From contig NZ_JAIQZA010000014.1 in assembly GCF_020164485.1 (NCBI RefSeq), positions 1 to 64,000 of the forward strand: a DNA stretch of 64,000 nt. The letters run 5' to 3'. This DNA comes from Salegentibacter tibetensis. Lineage in GTDB: Bacteria; Bacteroidota; Bacteroidia; Flavobacteriales; Flavobacteriaceae. Position numbers and translations under genes: made by a program. The notes beneath the pieces are model-generated. The model made no database searches. It was not told the origin of the DNA and was given only the letters and a program-made list of their open reading frames with translations. Shown one piece after another: positions 27,349 to 36,775 of the stretch (its first letter is position 1; the number at the start of each line of letters is the position of its first letter).

Positions 27349-29196
27349 TTACTCAACAGTTACCGATTTTGCCAAATTCCTTGGCTGATCTACATTTTTC
27401 CCTAGCATTACCGCAATATGATACGATAATAACTGAAGCGGAATTGTTGTAAGAAGTGGCGTTAGCGGCTCCAAAGTTTCAGGCACTTCAATCACGTGAT
27501 CAGCAAGATCTCTTACTTCCTCATCACCTTCAGTAACAATCGCGATAATCTTACCTTTTCTCGATTTGATTTCCTGGATATTGCTTACTACCTTTTCGTA
27601 ATGCCCTTTCTTGGTTGCAATAACCACAACCGGCATTTCTTCATCGATAAGTGCGATTGGGCCGTGTTTCATTTCGGCAGCAGGATAACCTTCAGCATGT
27701 ATATAAGAAATCTCTTTTAACTTAAGAGCGCCTTCTAAAGCAACCGGGAAGTTAAATCCTCTACCTAAATAAAGACAGTTTCTTGCGTCTTTATAGATAT
27801 CGGCGATCATTTTTATATGCTCATCAGCTTGCAATGCTTTTTCAATCTTACCCGGAATGCGTTCTAATTCCTGCAAATAAATTCTGAAATCTGTATTAGA
27901 GATCGTCCCGTTATGTTTTGCAAGTTTTAGCGCCATTAAAGTAAGCACCGTTATTTGCGTAGTAAAAGCTTTTGTTGAAGCTACCCCTATTTCAGGGCCA
28001 GCATGGGTATATGCTCCGGCATTAGTTTCCCTGGAAATAGAGGAACCAACTACGTTACAAACACCAAAAGCAAAAGCACCTTTTTCTTTAGCAAGTTTTA
28101 TAGCCGCCATAGTATCAGCAGTTTCCCCACTTTGGGAAATAGCTATAATTACATCCTTTTCTGAAATAATAGGATTACGATACCTGAATTCTGAAGCATA
28201 TTCTACTTCTACAGGAATCCTTGCAAGCTCTTCAAAAATATATTCGGCCACCAACCCGGCGTGCCAACTGGTACCACAGGCTACTATAAGGATACGTTTT
28301 GCATTGGCAATACGCTCCAGGTTATCATCTACCCCAGCCATTCTTATTAAACCTTCATCAGGCAACATTCTACCACGGTAGGTATCTTTAATTGCTGTAG
28401 GTTGTTCATGAATTTCTTTAAGCATAAAGTGCTCATAACCACCTTTTTCTATTTGCTCAAGATTAAGCTGCAATTCCTGAACATAAGGATCTACCAAAGT
28501 ATCGTCTTTAATCTTCCTAACCTTAACCTCTTTACCTCTTCTCACCACAGCCATCTCCCCGTCTTCCAGGTAAATTGCATTGTTGGTATATTCTATAAAC
28601 GGAGAGGCATCTGAAGCTATAAAAAATTCATCCTCTCCAACTCCAATCGCAAGCGGGCTTCCCAAACGGGCCACTACGATCTCATCGGGTTTGGTTTTAT
28701 TATAAACCGCTATAGCATAAGCTCCAATAGTTTGGTTTAATGCAATTTGGACTGCCTTACCAAGCTTAACGTTTTCGTTAATAATCACATCTTCTATAAG
28801 GTTCACCAAAACCTCAGTATCGGTATCACTTTCAAATGTGTAACCACGGGTTTTTAATTCCTTCTTAAGAGCATCGTAATTCTCTATAATTCCGTTATGG
28901 ACAATTACAATATCACCAGAATTTGAATAATGCGGATGAGAGTTAACATCGTTTGGCACCCCGTGGGTCGCCCAACGTGTATGGCCAATCGCCACATTTC
29001 CATTGGTGGTAATTGTTTTTTCAAGTTTTTCTTTTAGATCGGCAACTTTACCCTGTGTTTTACAAAGTTTCAGCTCCTCTCCATCATAAATGGCAATCCC
29101 GGCACTATCATATCCACGATATTCCAGTCGCTGGAGGCCTTTTAAGACAACGGGATATGCATCCCTATGCCCAATATATCCTACAATTCCGCACAT
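27349..29196 (-). CDS. glmS: Glutamine-fructose-6-phosphate aminotransferase GlmS
   Basis: 615 residues. The N-terminal nucleophile Cys2 is in MCGIVGYIGHRDAYPV, the glutaminase loop in GHTRWATHG, the two SIS isomerase domains follow with CGTSWHAGLVAEY and SQSGETADT, and the end is the family-typical DQPRNLAKSVTVE. It makes glucosamine-6-phosphate for cell wall and lipopolysaccharide. No glmS ribozyme sequence is evident upstream; the gene is 16 bases behind the DUF4270 lipoprotein gene. Confidence 0.97.
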   Translation of the reverse strand: MCGIVGYIGHRDAYPVVLKGLQRLEYRGYDSAGIAIYDGEELKLCKTQGKVADLKEKLEKTITTNGNVAIGHTRWATHGVPNDVNSHPHYSNSGDIVIVHNGIIENYDALKKELKTRGYTFESDTDTEVLVNLIEDVIINENVKLGKAVQIALNQTIGAYAIAVYNKTKPDEIVVARLGSPLAIGVGEDEFFIASDASPFIEYTNNAIYLEDGEMAVVRRGKEVKVRKIKDDTLVDPYVQELQLNLEQIEKGGYEHFMLKEIHEQPTAIKDTYRGRMLPDEGLIRMAGVDDNLERIANAKRILIVACGTSWHAGLVAEYIFEELARIPVEVEYASEFRYRNPIISEKDVIIAISQSGETADTMAAIKLAKEKGAFAFGVCNVVGSSISRETNAGAYTHAGPEIGVASTKAFTTQITVLTLMALKLAKHNGTISNTDFRIYLQELERIPGKIEKALQADEHIKMIADIYKDARNCLYLGRGFNFPVALEGALKLKEISYIHAEGYPAAEMKHGPIALIDEEMPVVVIATKKGHYEKVVSNIQEIKSRKGKIIAIVTEGDEEVRDLADHVIEVPETLEPLTPLLTTIPLQLLSYHIAVMLGKNVDQPRNLAKSVTVE

Positions 29197-29212
29197 AGTA
29201 TATTGGTGTTAT

Positions 29213-30778
29213 TTAATTATTAATTTCTGTATAGAATATTCTAAGTTTTAATCTCTTTTCTTCATCGGCAAGATTACCATGCAACACAGTTCCTTTTGGG
29301 CTTATAACCCCCATCACCGGGTAAAATTCAACATTTTCAGAATTTCTAACTGCTGAATTATTCGTGATATTTATGTTTTGTGTAATCGCCAGTCCTAATC
29401 TCACATTATCGGTTTCATTTGTAATAATATTGGTCACATGCTGAGTCACATTAAGCTTATAAAAAACTCCATTTTCATCTTCATCGATTTCCAGGGGTGT
29501 AGAAAATGAAGAAAGTGAGGTTCCCGGATTATTTTCATTACCATCCTGCACAAAATTCAAGGCAAAATTATAATCAGCTATAACTCTATTATCATCCAGA
29601 TTATAGAGATATAAACGGGTTGGTTCATCAATTCCACGAACAAAATCCTGATCTACATAGAAAGTAAGGTTTGCTTCGTTTATTAACCACTCATTTTCCC
29701 TGAATGCAGCTATTTGCTCCTCATTTTCAAAAAGCTCGATCACTGCCATACTTCCTTCTCCTCCATTCAGGAAAAGTTTTTCAGCTCCAGAATCTTCATC
29801 GGACTCGCCAATTGCCTGTAATACATCTGCGGGATAATCTCCTAAAAATGTATTTATAATTGTACTCCCAAAATTCAATTTATAATTTCTGGGATTTCTT
29901 ACCGTTTCAATGGTACCATCCTCTGCGGTATTCTCTACCTCTGTGGTATAAAAAAGTTCGATTCCGGCATCAGAACCCTGAAGATTAAACAAAATCATAG
30001 TGCCATCTTCGGCAGTTGCTTCAGCCTTAATAAACATTCCCCGCAGGTAATTTTTAAAATTATTGTTATTGCTAAGCACGCTTGAACCTTCCTTGTCTAT
30101 TATTTTTTGCTGAAAGTAATCTACTGGAAGTTTTATCCTTAAGGCCGGACCTGAAGAAATAGTATCCTGCTCCCCTTCTGCATTTTCCTCGTAAGAAACA
30201 ATAGCTTGCGTAGAGGGTATAAAATTATCATTTTCATAAATCACTTCCCCAATAAGGTTTTGTTCAAATAATTCCTGCTGATCAGAATAATAACGTTGCC
30301 TATCCTGAAAATCTGCTGAAGGATCCAAATCGCTTAGGAAGTAATTAGACTCCTGAACAGATATTTTTATTGGTGTATTTCCGTAAACGGAATCCAAAGC
30401 ATATTGAATATTACCATCTTCGTCTGAATCCAATTCAGTATTAAAATAAGGGATAGTTAATACAACACTATCAAGTTCTGGAGCTACCCCAAAACTAGGG
30501 TTGTTCGTAGGTAAGGATACCTGGCTAAGTATACTTGCAGTAGATTGGCCATAAATTGGATGATTGTTTACTCCAAGTAAATGGTTACCCAAATTATTGG
30601 TTTGTACTGAATTGATCTTTTTACTGTAAGCCCTTACTTCAACTTCTTCCAGCTCAAGGTTACTCGGGTTTTCTATAATTTCACCGCCAACGGTACTATA
30701 TTCATCGTCACAGGCCACAAAAGCAAAAACAACAACAAATAAAGTTGCTGTTCTATGCATCATTTTCATTAAATTCAT
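29213..30778 (-). CDS. DUF4270 family lipoprotein
   Basis: 521 residues. A signal peptide ends FAFVACDDEYSTVGGE with the lipid Cys near residue 24. The rest is beta-rich with many Asn and Asp, and includes the DUF4270 hallmarks GNHLLGVNNHPIYGQSTAS near residue 65-83 and NVRLGLAITQNINI near the C-terminus. DUF4270 proteins are envelope proteins of Bacteroidota with no known biochemical function. It is the middle gene of a tight three-gene operon (13 bases behind the GT5 gene, 16 before glmS), suggesting an envelope-related role. Confidence 0.85.
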   Translation of the reverse strand: MNLMKMMHRTATLFVVVFAFVACDDEYSTVGGEIIENPSNLELEEVEVRAYSKKINSVQTNNLGNHLLGVNNHPIYGQSTASILSQVSLPTNNPSFGVAPELDSVVLTIPYFNTELDSDEDGNIQYALDSVYGNTPIKISVQESNYFLSDLDPSADFQDRQRYYSDQQELFEQNLIGEVIYENDNFIPSTQAIVSYEENAEGEQDTISSGPALRIKLPVDYFQQKIIDKEGSSVLSNNNNFKNYLRGMFIKAEATAEDGTMILFNLQGSDAGIELFYTTEVENTAEDGTIETVRNPRNYKLNFGSTIINTFLGDYPADVLQAIGESDEDSGAEKLFLNGGEGSMAVIELFENEEQIAAFRENEWLINEANLTFYVDQDFVRGIDEPTRLYLYNLDDNRVIADYNFALNFVQDGNENNPGTSLSSFSTPLEIDEDENGVFYKLNVTQHVTNIITNETDNVRLGLAITQNINITNNSAVRNSENVEFYPVMGVISPKGTVLHGNLADEEKRLKLRIFYTEINN

Positions 30779-30791
30779 TCGATAAAAATTT

Positions 30792-31604
30792 CTATTCAGA
30801 TAAAACTTTGTTAGTGTAAAAATCCTGATAAGCCTGACTAAATTCTTCCCTGTTCTTGTAGGGAAGCACCGGCTTATTAAGCTTGCCTAAGTATTTTGAG
30901 AGATCTTCAGGAATGTTTTCACCTGCAGTAATTATCGCATCTGAATGATCTGCCGCAAGCTTCATTAAATTAATAAAGTTTGGAGTTTTTAAATGTTTTA
31001 CATCTTGTTTTTCCATCCCGTCATACAATACTTTCTCCTGCATATTCTCATCTAACGTTCCTTCGAAGTCTTGATTGTATACAGAGGTAACAATTTTCGC
31101 GCCACTAAATAATGGCTCATTGCCGTAATAACGTCTAAGGTATAACGGAAGCAAAGATGCCAGCCAGCCATGAACGTGAATAATGTCAGGAGACCAGTTT
31201 AATTTCTTAACGGTTTCTATTACTCCTTTAGCAAAAAAGATGGCGCGTTCGTCGTTATCTTCAAACATATTGCCTTCTTCATCGGTAAGAGTAGCTTTTC
31301 TTTTAAAATAGTCTTCGTTGTCTATAAAGTAAACCTGCATTCTCTCTTTTGGGATCGAAGCCACTTTTATAATTAACGGCATATCCAGGTCATTAATCAC
31401 CAAATTCATCCCCGACAGTCTGATCACTTCGTGCAACTGGTGGCGACGTTCATTGATGTTACCAAACCGGGGCATAAAAATTCTGATTTGCCCTCCAATA
31501 TTATTTACCATTTTTGCGGCTTCAAAAGACGTGGATGATATTTCGGTTTCAGGCAGGTAAGGAATAACTTCAGATGATACGTACAATATCCTCTTATCTT
31601 TCAT
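30792..31604 (-). CDS. Glycogen/starch synthase-like protein, GT5 domain only
   Basis: 270 residues. KRILYVSSEVIPYLPETEIS, IRIFMPRFGNINER and DIIHVHGWLASLLPLYLR belong to the N-terminal half of bacterial glycogen synthases (GT5 domain). The C-terminal glycosyltransferase half, which holds most of the nucleotide-sugar site, is missing; the family is normally about 470 residues. The N-terminal K-x-G-G loop is replaced by PETEISS, so true glycogen synthase activity is doubtful. Such short forms next to panC are common in flavobacteria. First gene of the operon with DUF4270 and glmS. Confidence 0.8.
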   Translation of the reverse strand: MKDKRILYVSSEVIPYLPETEISSTSFEAAKMVNNIGGQIRIFMPRFGNINERRHQLHEVIRLSGMNLVINDLDMPLIIKVASIPKERMQVYFIDNEDYFKRKATLTDEEGNMFEDNDERAIFFAKGVIETVKKLNWSPDIIHVHGWLASLLPLYLRRYYGNEPLFSGAKIVTSVYNQDFEGTLDENMQEKVLYDGMEKQDVKHLKTPNFINLMKLAADHSDAIITAGENIPEDLSKYLGKLNKPVLPYKNREEFSQAYQDFYTNKVLSE

Positions 31605-31644
31605 AAATAGATTGCTTTAATTGCGATTGCGAACAAAAAACACG

Positions 31645-31652
31645 CAAAATTA
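31645..31652 (-). promoter_or_regulatory. -7 element before the GT5-DUF4270-glmS operon
   Basis: TAATTTTG on the minus strand, 40 bases before the start codon. It lies 31 bases from the opposite-facing panC element, a compact divergent promoter pair. Confidence 0.55.
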
Positions 31653-31683
31653 CAAAAATTTATGCAGATTGCTGGTAATATAT

Positions 31684-31691
31684 TAAGTTTG
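31684..31691 (+). promoter_or_regulatory. -7 element before panC
   Basis: TAAGTTTG, 23 bases before the panC ATG. Confidence 0.6.
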
Positions 31692-31714
31692 CACGCTGTT
31701 AATTTTATAATAAA

Positions 31715-32572
31715 ATGCAGGTTTTCAAAGAAAAAACCCCTTTAAAAGCGGCTATTAAAGCCGAGAAATCCAAAGCTAAAACCATTGGTTTAGTACCTAC
31801 TATGGGTGCCTTACACCACGGTCATTTATCTTTGGTGAAACAGGCTTTACAAACCTGTGATCAGGTGATTATCAGCATCTTTGTAAACCCAACGCAGTTT
31901 GACAATCCTGCCGATCTCGAGACATACCCACGCACCTTAGAAGAAGACATAAAACTACTGGAAGAAGCCGGTGAAACCCTTTGGGTTTTTACTCCCACAG
32001 CTAACGAGTTATACGGCGAAAATATAAGCTCTGAGCAATTTAATTTTGATGGTTTAGAGCAAGTAATGGAAGGAAAGTACCGAAGCGGACATTTTGACGG
32101 AGTAGGAACCATAGTAAAAAGATTATTTACCATCGTAGAGCCACATAAAGCTTTTTTTGGGGAAAAGGATTTTCAGCAATTACAAATTGTAAGAAAACTA
32201 ACCGAAAAAGCAGAGCTTCCGGTAGAAATAATAGGTTGTCCCATCTTAAGAGAAGATAATGGTTTGGCAAGAAGTTCAAGAAACGAAAGATTAAATACAG
32301 ATCAGCGTGAAAAAGCTTCTTTTATTTATCAAACCCTCCTAAAAACCAGGGAACTATTTGGCACAAAAAGTGCAGATTATATCCACAATTGGGTAAAAGA
32401 GCAATTTAAAAACCATCCCGTTTTAGAATTGGAATATTTTGAAATTGCCAACACCCAAACATTAAAAAAAATTAACCGAAAAAGAAAAGGTAATACCTAC
32501 CGCGCTTTTATCGCTGCCTATGCCGGTGATATTAGGCTAATAGATAATATTGCTTTAAACAACGAACAATAA
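31715..32572 (+). CDS. panC: Pantothenate synthetase PanC
   Basis: 285 residues. The nucleotidyltransferase HxGH motif appears as MGALHHGHLSLV, followed by FVNPTQF, GEKDFQQLQIVRK and the KMSKS-type region (GLARSSRN). It joins pantoate to beta-alanine for coenzyme A synthesis. panD follows after 3 bases, a logical pair because panD makes the beta-alanine. Confidence 0.96.
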   Translation: MQVFKEKTPLKAAIKAEKSKAKTIGLVPTMGALHHGHLSLVKQALQTCDQVIISIFVNPTQFDNPADLETYPRTLEEDIKLLEEAGETLWVFTPTANELYGENISSEQFNFDGLEQVMEGKYRSGHFDGVGTIVKRLFTIVEPHKAFFGEKDFQQLQIVRKLTEKAELPVEIIGCPILREDNGLARSSRNERLNTDQREKASFIYQTLLKTRELFGTKSADYIHNWVKEQFKNHPVLELEYFEIANTQTLKKINRKRKGNTYRAFIAAYAGDIRLIDNIALNNEQ

Positions 32573-32575
32573 TCT

Positions 32576-32926
32576 ATGCAAGTTCACGTAGTAAAATCTA
32601 AAATACACAGAGTAAAAGTTACTGGTGCCGACCTAAATTATATTGGAAGTATTACCATTGATGAAGATCTTATGGAAGCCGCCAATATTATTGAAGGGGA
32701 AAAAGTTCAAATTGTGAATAACAACAATGGTGAACGTTTGGAAACTTATGTAATCCCCGGACCAAGAAATTCGGGCGAGATCACACTAAACGGTGCTGCC
32801 GCCAGAAAAGTAGCTAAAGGCGATATCCTAATCTTAATCGCTTATGCGATTATGGATTTTGAAGAAGCAAAAGCATTTAAACCTTCCCTGGTTTTTCCTA
32901 ACGAAGAAACCAATCTTTTGAGCTAA
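32576..32926 (+). CDS. panD: Aspartate 1-decarboxylase PanD
   Basis: 116 residues, pyruvoyl enzyme. The self-cleavage site Gly-Ser is in [14 protein letters not shown], and [21 protein letters not shown] is the conserved active-site part. It converts aspartate to beta-alanine for panC. Translation is coupled to panC (3-base gap) and the membrane protein gene follows after 4 bases. Confidence 0.96.
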   Translation: MQVHVVKSKIHRVKVTGADLNYIGSITIDEDLMEAANIIEGEKVQIVNNNNGERLETYVIPGPRNSGEITLNGAAARKVAKGDILILIAYAIMDFEEAKAFKPSLVFPNEETNLLS

Positions 32927-32930
32927 TCAG

Positions 32931-33896
32931 TTGAATAAAAAGACAGCCAACATACTTAAAATTATACTCCCATTATTATTGGGAGTTTTTTTAATCTGGT
33001 ATTCACTAAAAAGCGCCACCCCGCAGGAACGAGAAGAGTTATGGCAAAATATTTTAAATGCCAATCCCTGGTTTCTATTTCTTTCTATGCTTTTTGGCGG
33101 ACTTTCGCATCTTTCGCGGGCTTACCGCTGGAAATTTATGCTGGAACCTATGGGTTACAAACCCAAACTGGCCAACAGCTTTATGGCAGTTATGGCCGGT
33201 TACCTGGCAAATTTCGGGATCCCCAGATCGGGAGAAGTGTTGCGCGCAGCCAGTCTTTCTTCTTATGAGAAAATCCCTTTTGAAAAAGCTTTCGGAACCA
33301 TTATTTCTGAAAGAATTGCCGATGTGGTGATTATGCTTAGCATCACAGCATTCACTTTATTGCTACAAACCGAATATTTATTGGCTTATTTTAAAAACAA
33401 CGACATCAACCCTTTAACCAGTGTCGCCATACTTTCAGCACTTTTATTTGTTGGTATTTTAGTGCTTCAATTTATTAAAAAGTCTCAACTCTCTTTTTTG
33501 GTTCGCATCAAAAAAATGGCCCAGGGACTTTTAGAAGGAATGCGCAGCATACTCAGAATGAAACAAAAATGGGCGTTTATTTACCATACCTTGTTTATTT
33601 GGTTAATGTACATTTTGATGTTCTATGTAATTATTTTTGCAGTTCCGGGCATGGAGAAAACTGATTTTTCTGTGATTATGGCCGCTTTTGTAGTAGGATC
33701 TTTTGCGATTTCAGCCACAAATGGCGGAATTGGCGTTTACCCGGTGGCAATTGGTGCTATTTTAGTGGTTTTCGGGATCACTAAACAAAGTGGAGAGGCT
33801 TTTGGATGGATTACCTGGGGTACGCAAACCTTGCTGGTATTGATCCTCGGCGGACTTTCTTTCATATTCCTTCCTATTTTCAACCGTCAAAAATAA
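32931..33896 (+). CDS. LPG synthase TM-type (UPF0104/YbhN-like) membrane protein
   Basis: 321 residues with about eight membrane helices. The conserved GGLSHLSRAYRWKFML, PRSGEVLRAASLS and ATNGGIGVYPVAIGAILV motifs belong to the flippase-like family that includes the transmembrane part of lysylphosphatidylglycerol synthase. No soluble aminoacyl-transfer domain is present. Substrate unknown. The start is TTG at 32931, 4 bases behind panD; no ATG lies in frame nearby. Confidence 0.85.
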   Translation: MNKKTANILKIILPLLLGVFLIWYSLKSATPQEREELWQNILNANPWFLFLSMLFGGLSHLSRAYRWKFMLEPMGYKPKLANSFMAVMAGYLANFGIPRSGEVLRAASLSSYEKIPFEKAFGTIISERIADVVIMLSITAFTLLLQTEYLLAYFKNNDINPLTSVAILSALLFVGILVLQFIKKSQLSFLVRIKKMAQGLLEGMRSILRMKQKWAFIYHTLFIWLMYILMFYVIIFAVPGMEKTDFSVIMAAFVVGSFAISATNGGIGVYPVAIGAILVVFGITKQSGEAFGWITWGTQTLLVLILGGLSFIFLPIFNRQK

Positions 33897-33933
33897 TATA
33901 TATCTTGTGTTGGTTAAACAAAACCTAACACCT

Positions 33934-35082
33934 ATGGTAAAAAAATTACTCATTTTTGTGCTGCTAGTGGCGCCGCTTCTAAGTTCAGCACAAACTCTTT
34001 ACGAAACGATTTCTTCCGAAAAACTCGGCGAAACAAGGGAAATCAAAATTCAACTCCCACGAAATTATGATGGAAATACCGAAAAAACTTATCCGGTAAT
34101 TCTCGTACTCGATGGCGACTACCTGTTTGAACCTATGGCGGGTAATGTAGACTATTACTCCTATTGGGAAAATGCGCCCGAAATGATCGTGGTAGGCATT
34201 AACCAAAGCAAATCCAGAATGGATGATGCTTATTACGAAGAGCGAAATTTTCTCCCGGCAGATAAAGGCGCTGCCTTTTTTGAATTTCTGGGAATGGAAC
34301 TTATGCAGCATTTAGATAATAAATATCAAACTTCAGATTTCAGGGTAATTGCAGGTCACGATTATACCGCAAATTTTATTAATTATTATTTGCTGAAATC
34401 AAACCCAATTTTTGATGGCTACATTAACCTAAGCCCTGATCTCGCACCGCCAATGGCCGATCGTATTAGTAGTGCTCTGGCAAAGTCCGAATCGAAGAAA
34501 TGGATGTATTTAGCCACCGGAACCGATGATATTCCGCAGCTAAAGCAGGGAATTGAAGATTTAAACTCACAACTTGCGGCCGTAGAGAATGATTTAGTGA
34601 CCTACGAATTCGATAATTTTGAAAACGCAACCCATTATTCCCTGGTTGGGAAAGCAATTCCGTCGGCGTTGGAGAGCATATTCAAGGTTTACAGACCAAT
34701 AAGCAAAAAAGATTACAATGAGCTTTTGCTGCAAACTTCAGTTTCTTCAGTTAAATTTTTAACCGATAAATATGAAAGTATAAACGAGCTTTTCGGGATT
34801 CAGAAAAAGATTAGGCTGGAAGATTTTATGGCCGTTCATAATGCTATTGAAAAAACAAGACGTTGGGACGATTATAAAGATTTAAGCCAATTAGCCTATG
34901 ATAATTATCCGGGTACTATGCTTGGGACATATTTTGAGGCCCGTTATGAGGAAGAAAACGGAAATCCAAAGAAAGCGATGCGCACCTACCAAAATGCTTA
35001 CGGACAAAAGAAAATCGCCTTTCTTGACACCGATTTTATGCTTGCTAAAGCCGATGCAATTAAAAAAGATTTCGGTTATTAG
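33934..35082 (+). CDS. Esterase-D-like alpha/beta-hydrolase with Asp at the nucleophile site
   Basis: 382 residues from the ATG at 33934. A signal peptide ends LLSSAQ, then the alpha/beta-hydrolase domain (YPVILVLDGDYLFEP; IVVGINQSKSRMDD) and a helical C-terminal part from about 270. At the nucleophile elbow the usual GHSxGG reads GHDYTAN, with Asp143 for Ser; a candidate catalytic His is kept in NATHYSLV. Hydrolases with a nucleophilic Asp exist (epoxide hydrolases, dehalogenases), so it is either a changed chemistry or a non-enzymatic relative. Operon between the membrane protein gene and radA. Confidence 0.7.
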   Translation: MVKKLLIFVLLVAPLLSSAQTLYETISSEKLGETREIKIQLPRNYDGNTEKTYPVILVLDGDYLFEPMAGNVDYYSYWENAPEMIVVGINQSKSRMDDAYYEERNFLPADKGAAFFEFLGMELMQHLDNKYQTSDFRVIAGHDYTANFINYYLLKSNPIFDGYINLSPDLAPPMADRISSALAKSESKKWMYLATGTDDIPQLKQGIEDLNSQLAAVENDLVTYEFDNFENATHYSLVGKAIPSALESIFKVYRPISKKDYNELLLQTSVSSVKFLTDKYESINELFGIQKKIRLEDFMAVHNAIEKTRRWDDYKDLSQLAYDNYPGTMLGTYFEARYEEENGNPKKAMRTYQNAYGQKKIAFLDTDFMLAKADAIKKDFGY

Positions 35083-35101
35083 CGGGAAAAATCAAAGCTA
35101 A

Positions 35102-36466
35102 ATGGCCAGGGTCAAATCAACGTTTTACTGCCAGAATTGTGGCAGCCAGTATGCAAAATGGCAGGGCAAATGCAGTGCCTGTGGTGAGTGGAATACCATT
35201 GCCGAGGAAATTGTAGAAAAGCCCGATGCAAAAGACTGGAAATCTCCCAGCGAGCGGGAAGCAAAACGTACTGCCAAACCTTTAAAAATAGCTGAAATTG
35301 AGAACAGCCCTCAAAACCGATGGCATACCGGCAATAACGAGCTGGACCGGGTTCTGGGCGGCGGACTTGTTCCGGGATCGCTCACCCTACTGGGCGGTGA
35401 ACCGGGCATTGGAAAAAGTACATTGCTACTGCAAATTTCACTTCAGTTAAATTATAAGGTGTTATATGTTTCCGGGGAAGAAAGCCAGCAGCAAATTAAG
35501 ATGCGGGCAGAACGTATAAATCCCGTTGCCGCCAATTGCTATATCCTTACCGAAACCAAAACCCAGAATATCTTCAGGCAAATTGAAGCTATCCAACCTG
35601 AAGTAATCATTATAGATTCTATACAAACCCTGCACAGCGATTATATTGAAAGCGCACCGGGTAGTATTTCCCAAATCAGGGAATGCACCGCTGAACTTAT
35701 TAAATTCGCCAAAGAAACCAATACGCCTGTTATTTTAATTGGCCATATCACCAAAGAAGGCAGCATTGCCGGGCCAAAAGTACTGGAACACATGGTAGAC
35801 ACCGTCTTGCAGTTTGAAGGCGACAGAAACCACGTGTACCGAATTCTACGCGCGCACAAAAATCGTTTCGGCTCTACCCACGAACTCGGTATTTACGAAA
35901 TGCAGGGCAGCGGATTACGGGAAGTTTCCAATCCCTCGGAAATTCTAATCTCCAAAAACGACGAAGATCTAAGCGGAACAGCAATTTCAGCCACTTTAGA
36001 AGGAATGCGGCCACTTATGATTGAAATTCAGGCCCTGGTTAGTACTGCGGTTTATGGAACTCCGCAACGTTCGGCAACGGGCTATAATGTAAAAAGACTG
36101 AATATGTTACTGGCGGTTTTAGAAAAACGTGCCGGTTTTAGATTGGGCGCGAAAGATGTTTTCCTGAATATTACCGGCGGAATTAGCGTTGACGATCCCG
36201 CGATAGACCTTGCCGTGATCGCTGCGATTTTATCCTCAAATGAAGATATTTTTATTCAAAAGGATATCTGTTTTGCCGCTGAAGTTGGACTAGCAGGAGA
36301 AATCAGGCCCGTTACCCGCATAGAACAACGAATTATGGAAGCCGAAAAACTCGGCTTTGCCGGAATTATGGTTTCTAAGCAAAGTAAGATACCAAAATCA
36401 AACTTCAGTATCAATATTATAAAAGTGGCCAAAATTGAAGATGTGGTAAGCCATTTGTTTGAGTAG
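35102..36466 (+). CDS. radA: DNA repair protein RadA (Sms)
   Basis: 454 residues. The N-terminal zinc finger (YCQNCGSQYAKWQGKCSACGEW), Walker A (GGEPGIGKSTLLLQ), the RadA-specific KNRFGST motif and the Lon-like C-terminal domain (from about 290, RSATGYNVKRLNMLLAVLEK) are all there. It is a hexameric helicase helping branch migration in recombination. 19 bases behind the hydrolase gene, last gene of the pan operon run. Confidence 0.96.
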   Translation: MARVKSTFYCQNCGSQYAKWQGKCSACGEWNTIAEEIVEKPDAKDWKSPSEREAKRTAKPLKIAEIENSPQNRWHTGNNELDRVLGGGLVPGSLTLLGGEPGIGKSTLLLQISLQLNYKVLYVSGEESQQQIKMRAERINPVAANCYILTETKTQNIFRQIEAIQPEVIIIDSIQTLHSDYIESAPGSISQIRECTAELIKFAKETNTPVILIGHITKEGSIAGPKVLEHMVDTVLQFEGDRNHVYRILRAHKNRFGSTHELGIYEMQGSGLREVSNPSEILISKNDEDLSGTAISATLEGMRPLMIEIQALVSTAVYGTPQRSATGYNVKRLNMLLAVLEKRAGFRLGAKDVFLNITGGISVDDPAIDLAVIAAILSSNEDIFIQKDICFAAEVGLAGEIRPVTRIEQRIMEAEKLGFAGIMVSKQSKIPKSNFSINIIKVAKIEDVVSHLFE

Positions 36467-36488
36467 ACTCTTTCTTCCATTCTTTAAT

Positions 36489-36531
36489 TAACGAAAATAT
36501 CGTAATTTAATTTGACTCAGAATTTTCGTTA
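36489..36531. promoter_or_regulatory. Inverted repeat overlapping the antitoxin start (candidate operator)
   Basis: TAACGAAAAT (36489-36498) and its exact complement ATTTTCGTTA (36522-36531) flank a 23-base spacer; the right arm reaches the A of the antitoxin ATG. This is a plausible binding site for antitoxin self-regulation. Confidence 0.45.
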
Positions 36532-36773
36532 TGAAAGCTGATGAATTGAAAAAGAAGATAATAGCCTATATTGATAATGCCGAGCCGGAATTGTTGAATA
36601 AGCTTAGTGATGTGATAGAGAATTACCAGAAAACTAAGGCTGTTGCTTATACCATAGAAGGCAAACCTTTGACAAAAGGAGAGTATGAACAGGAATTGAA
36701 GATTGCCAAAAATGAAATTAAAAAGGGGAAATTTACAAGTCAGGAAGACTTAGAAAAAGAAGCTGAAACCTGA
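36531..36773 (+). CDS. Putative antitoxin of a type II toxin-antitoxin pair
   Basis: 80 residues, charged and mostly helical: MKADELKKKIIAYIDNAEPE at the N-terminus, a middle AVAYTIEGKPLTKGEYEQEL, and an acidic/basic C-terminal tail. It does not show a clear named DNA-binding fold, but the position two bases before a RelE/ParE-type gene and the small size fit an antitoxin. The inverted repeat over its start codon may be its operator. Confidence rests on context. Confidence 0.65.
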   Translation: MKADELKKKIIAYIDNAEPELLNKLSDVIENYQKTKAVAYTIEGKPLTKGEYEQELKIAKNEIKKGKFTSQEDLEKEAET

Positions 36774-36775
36774 TA

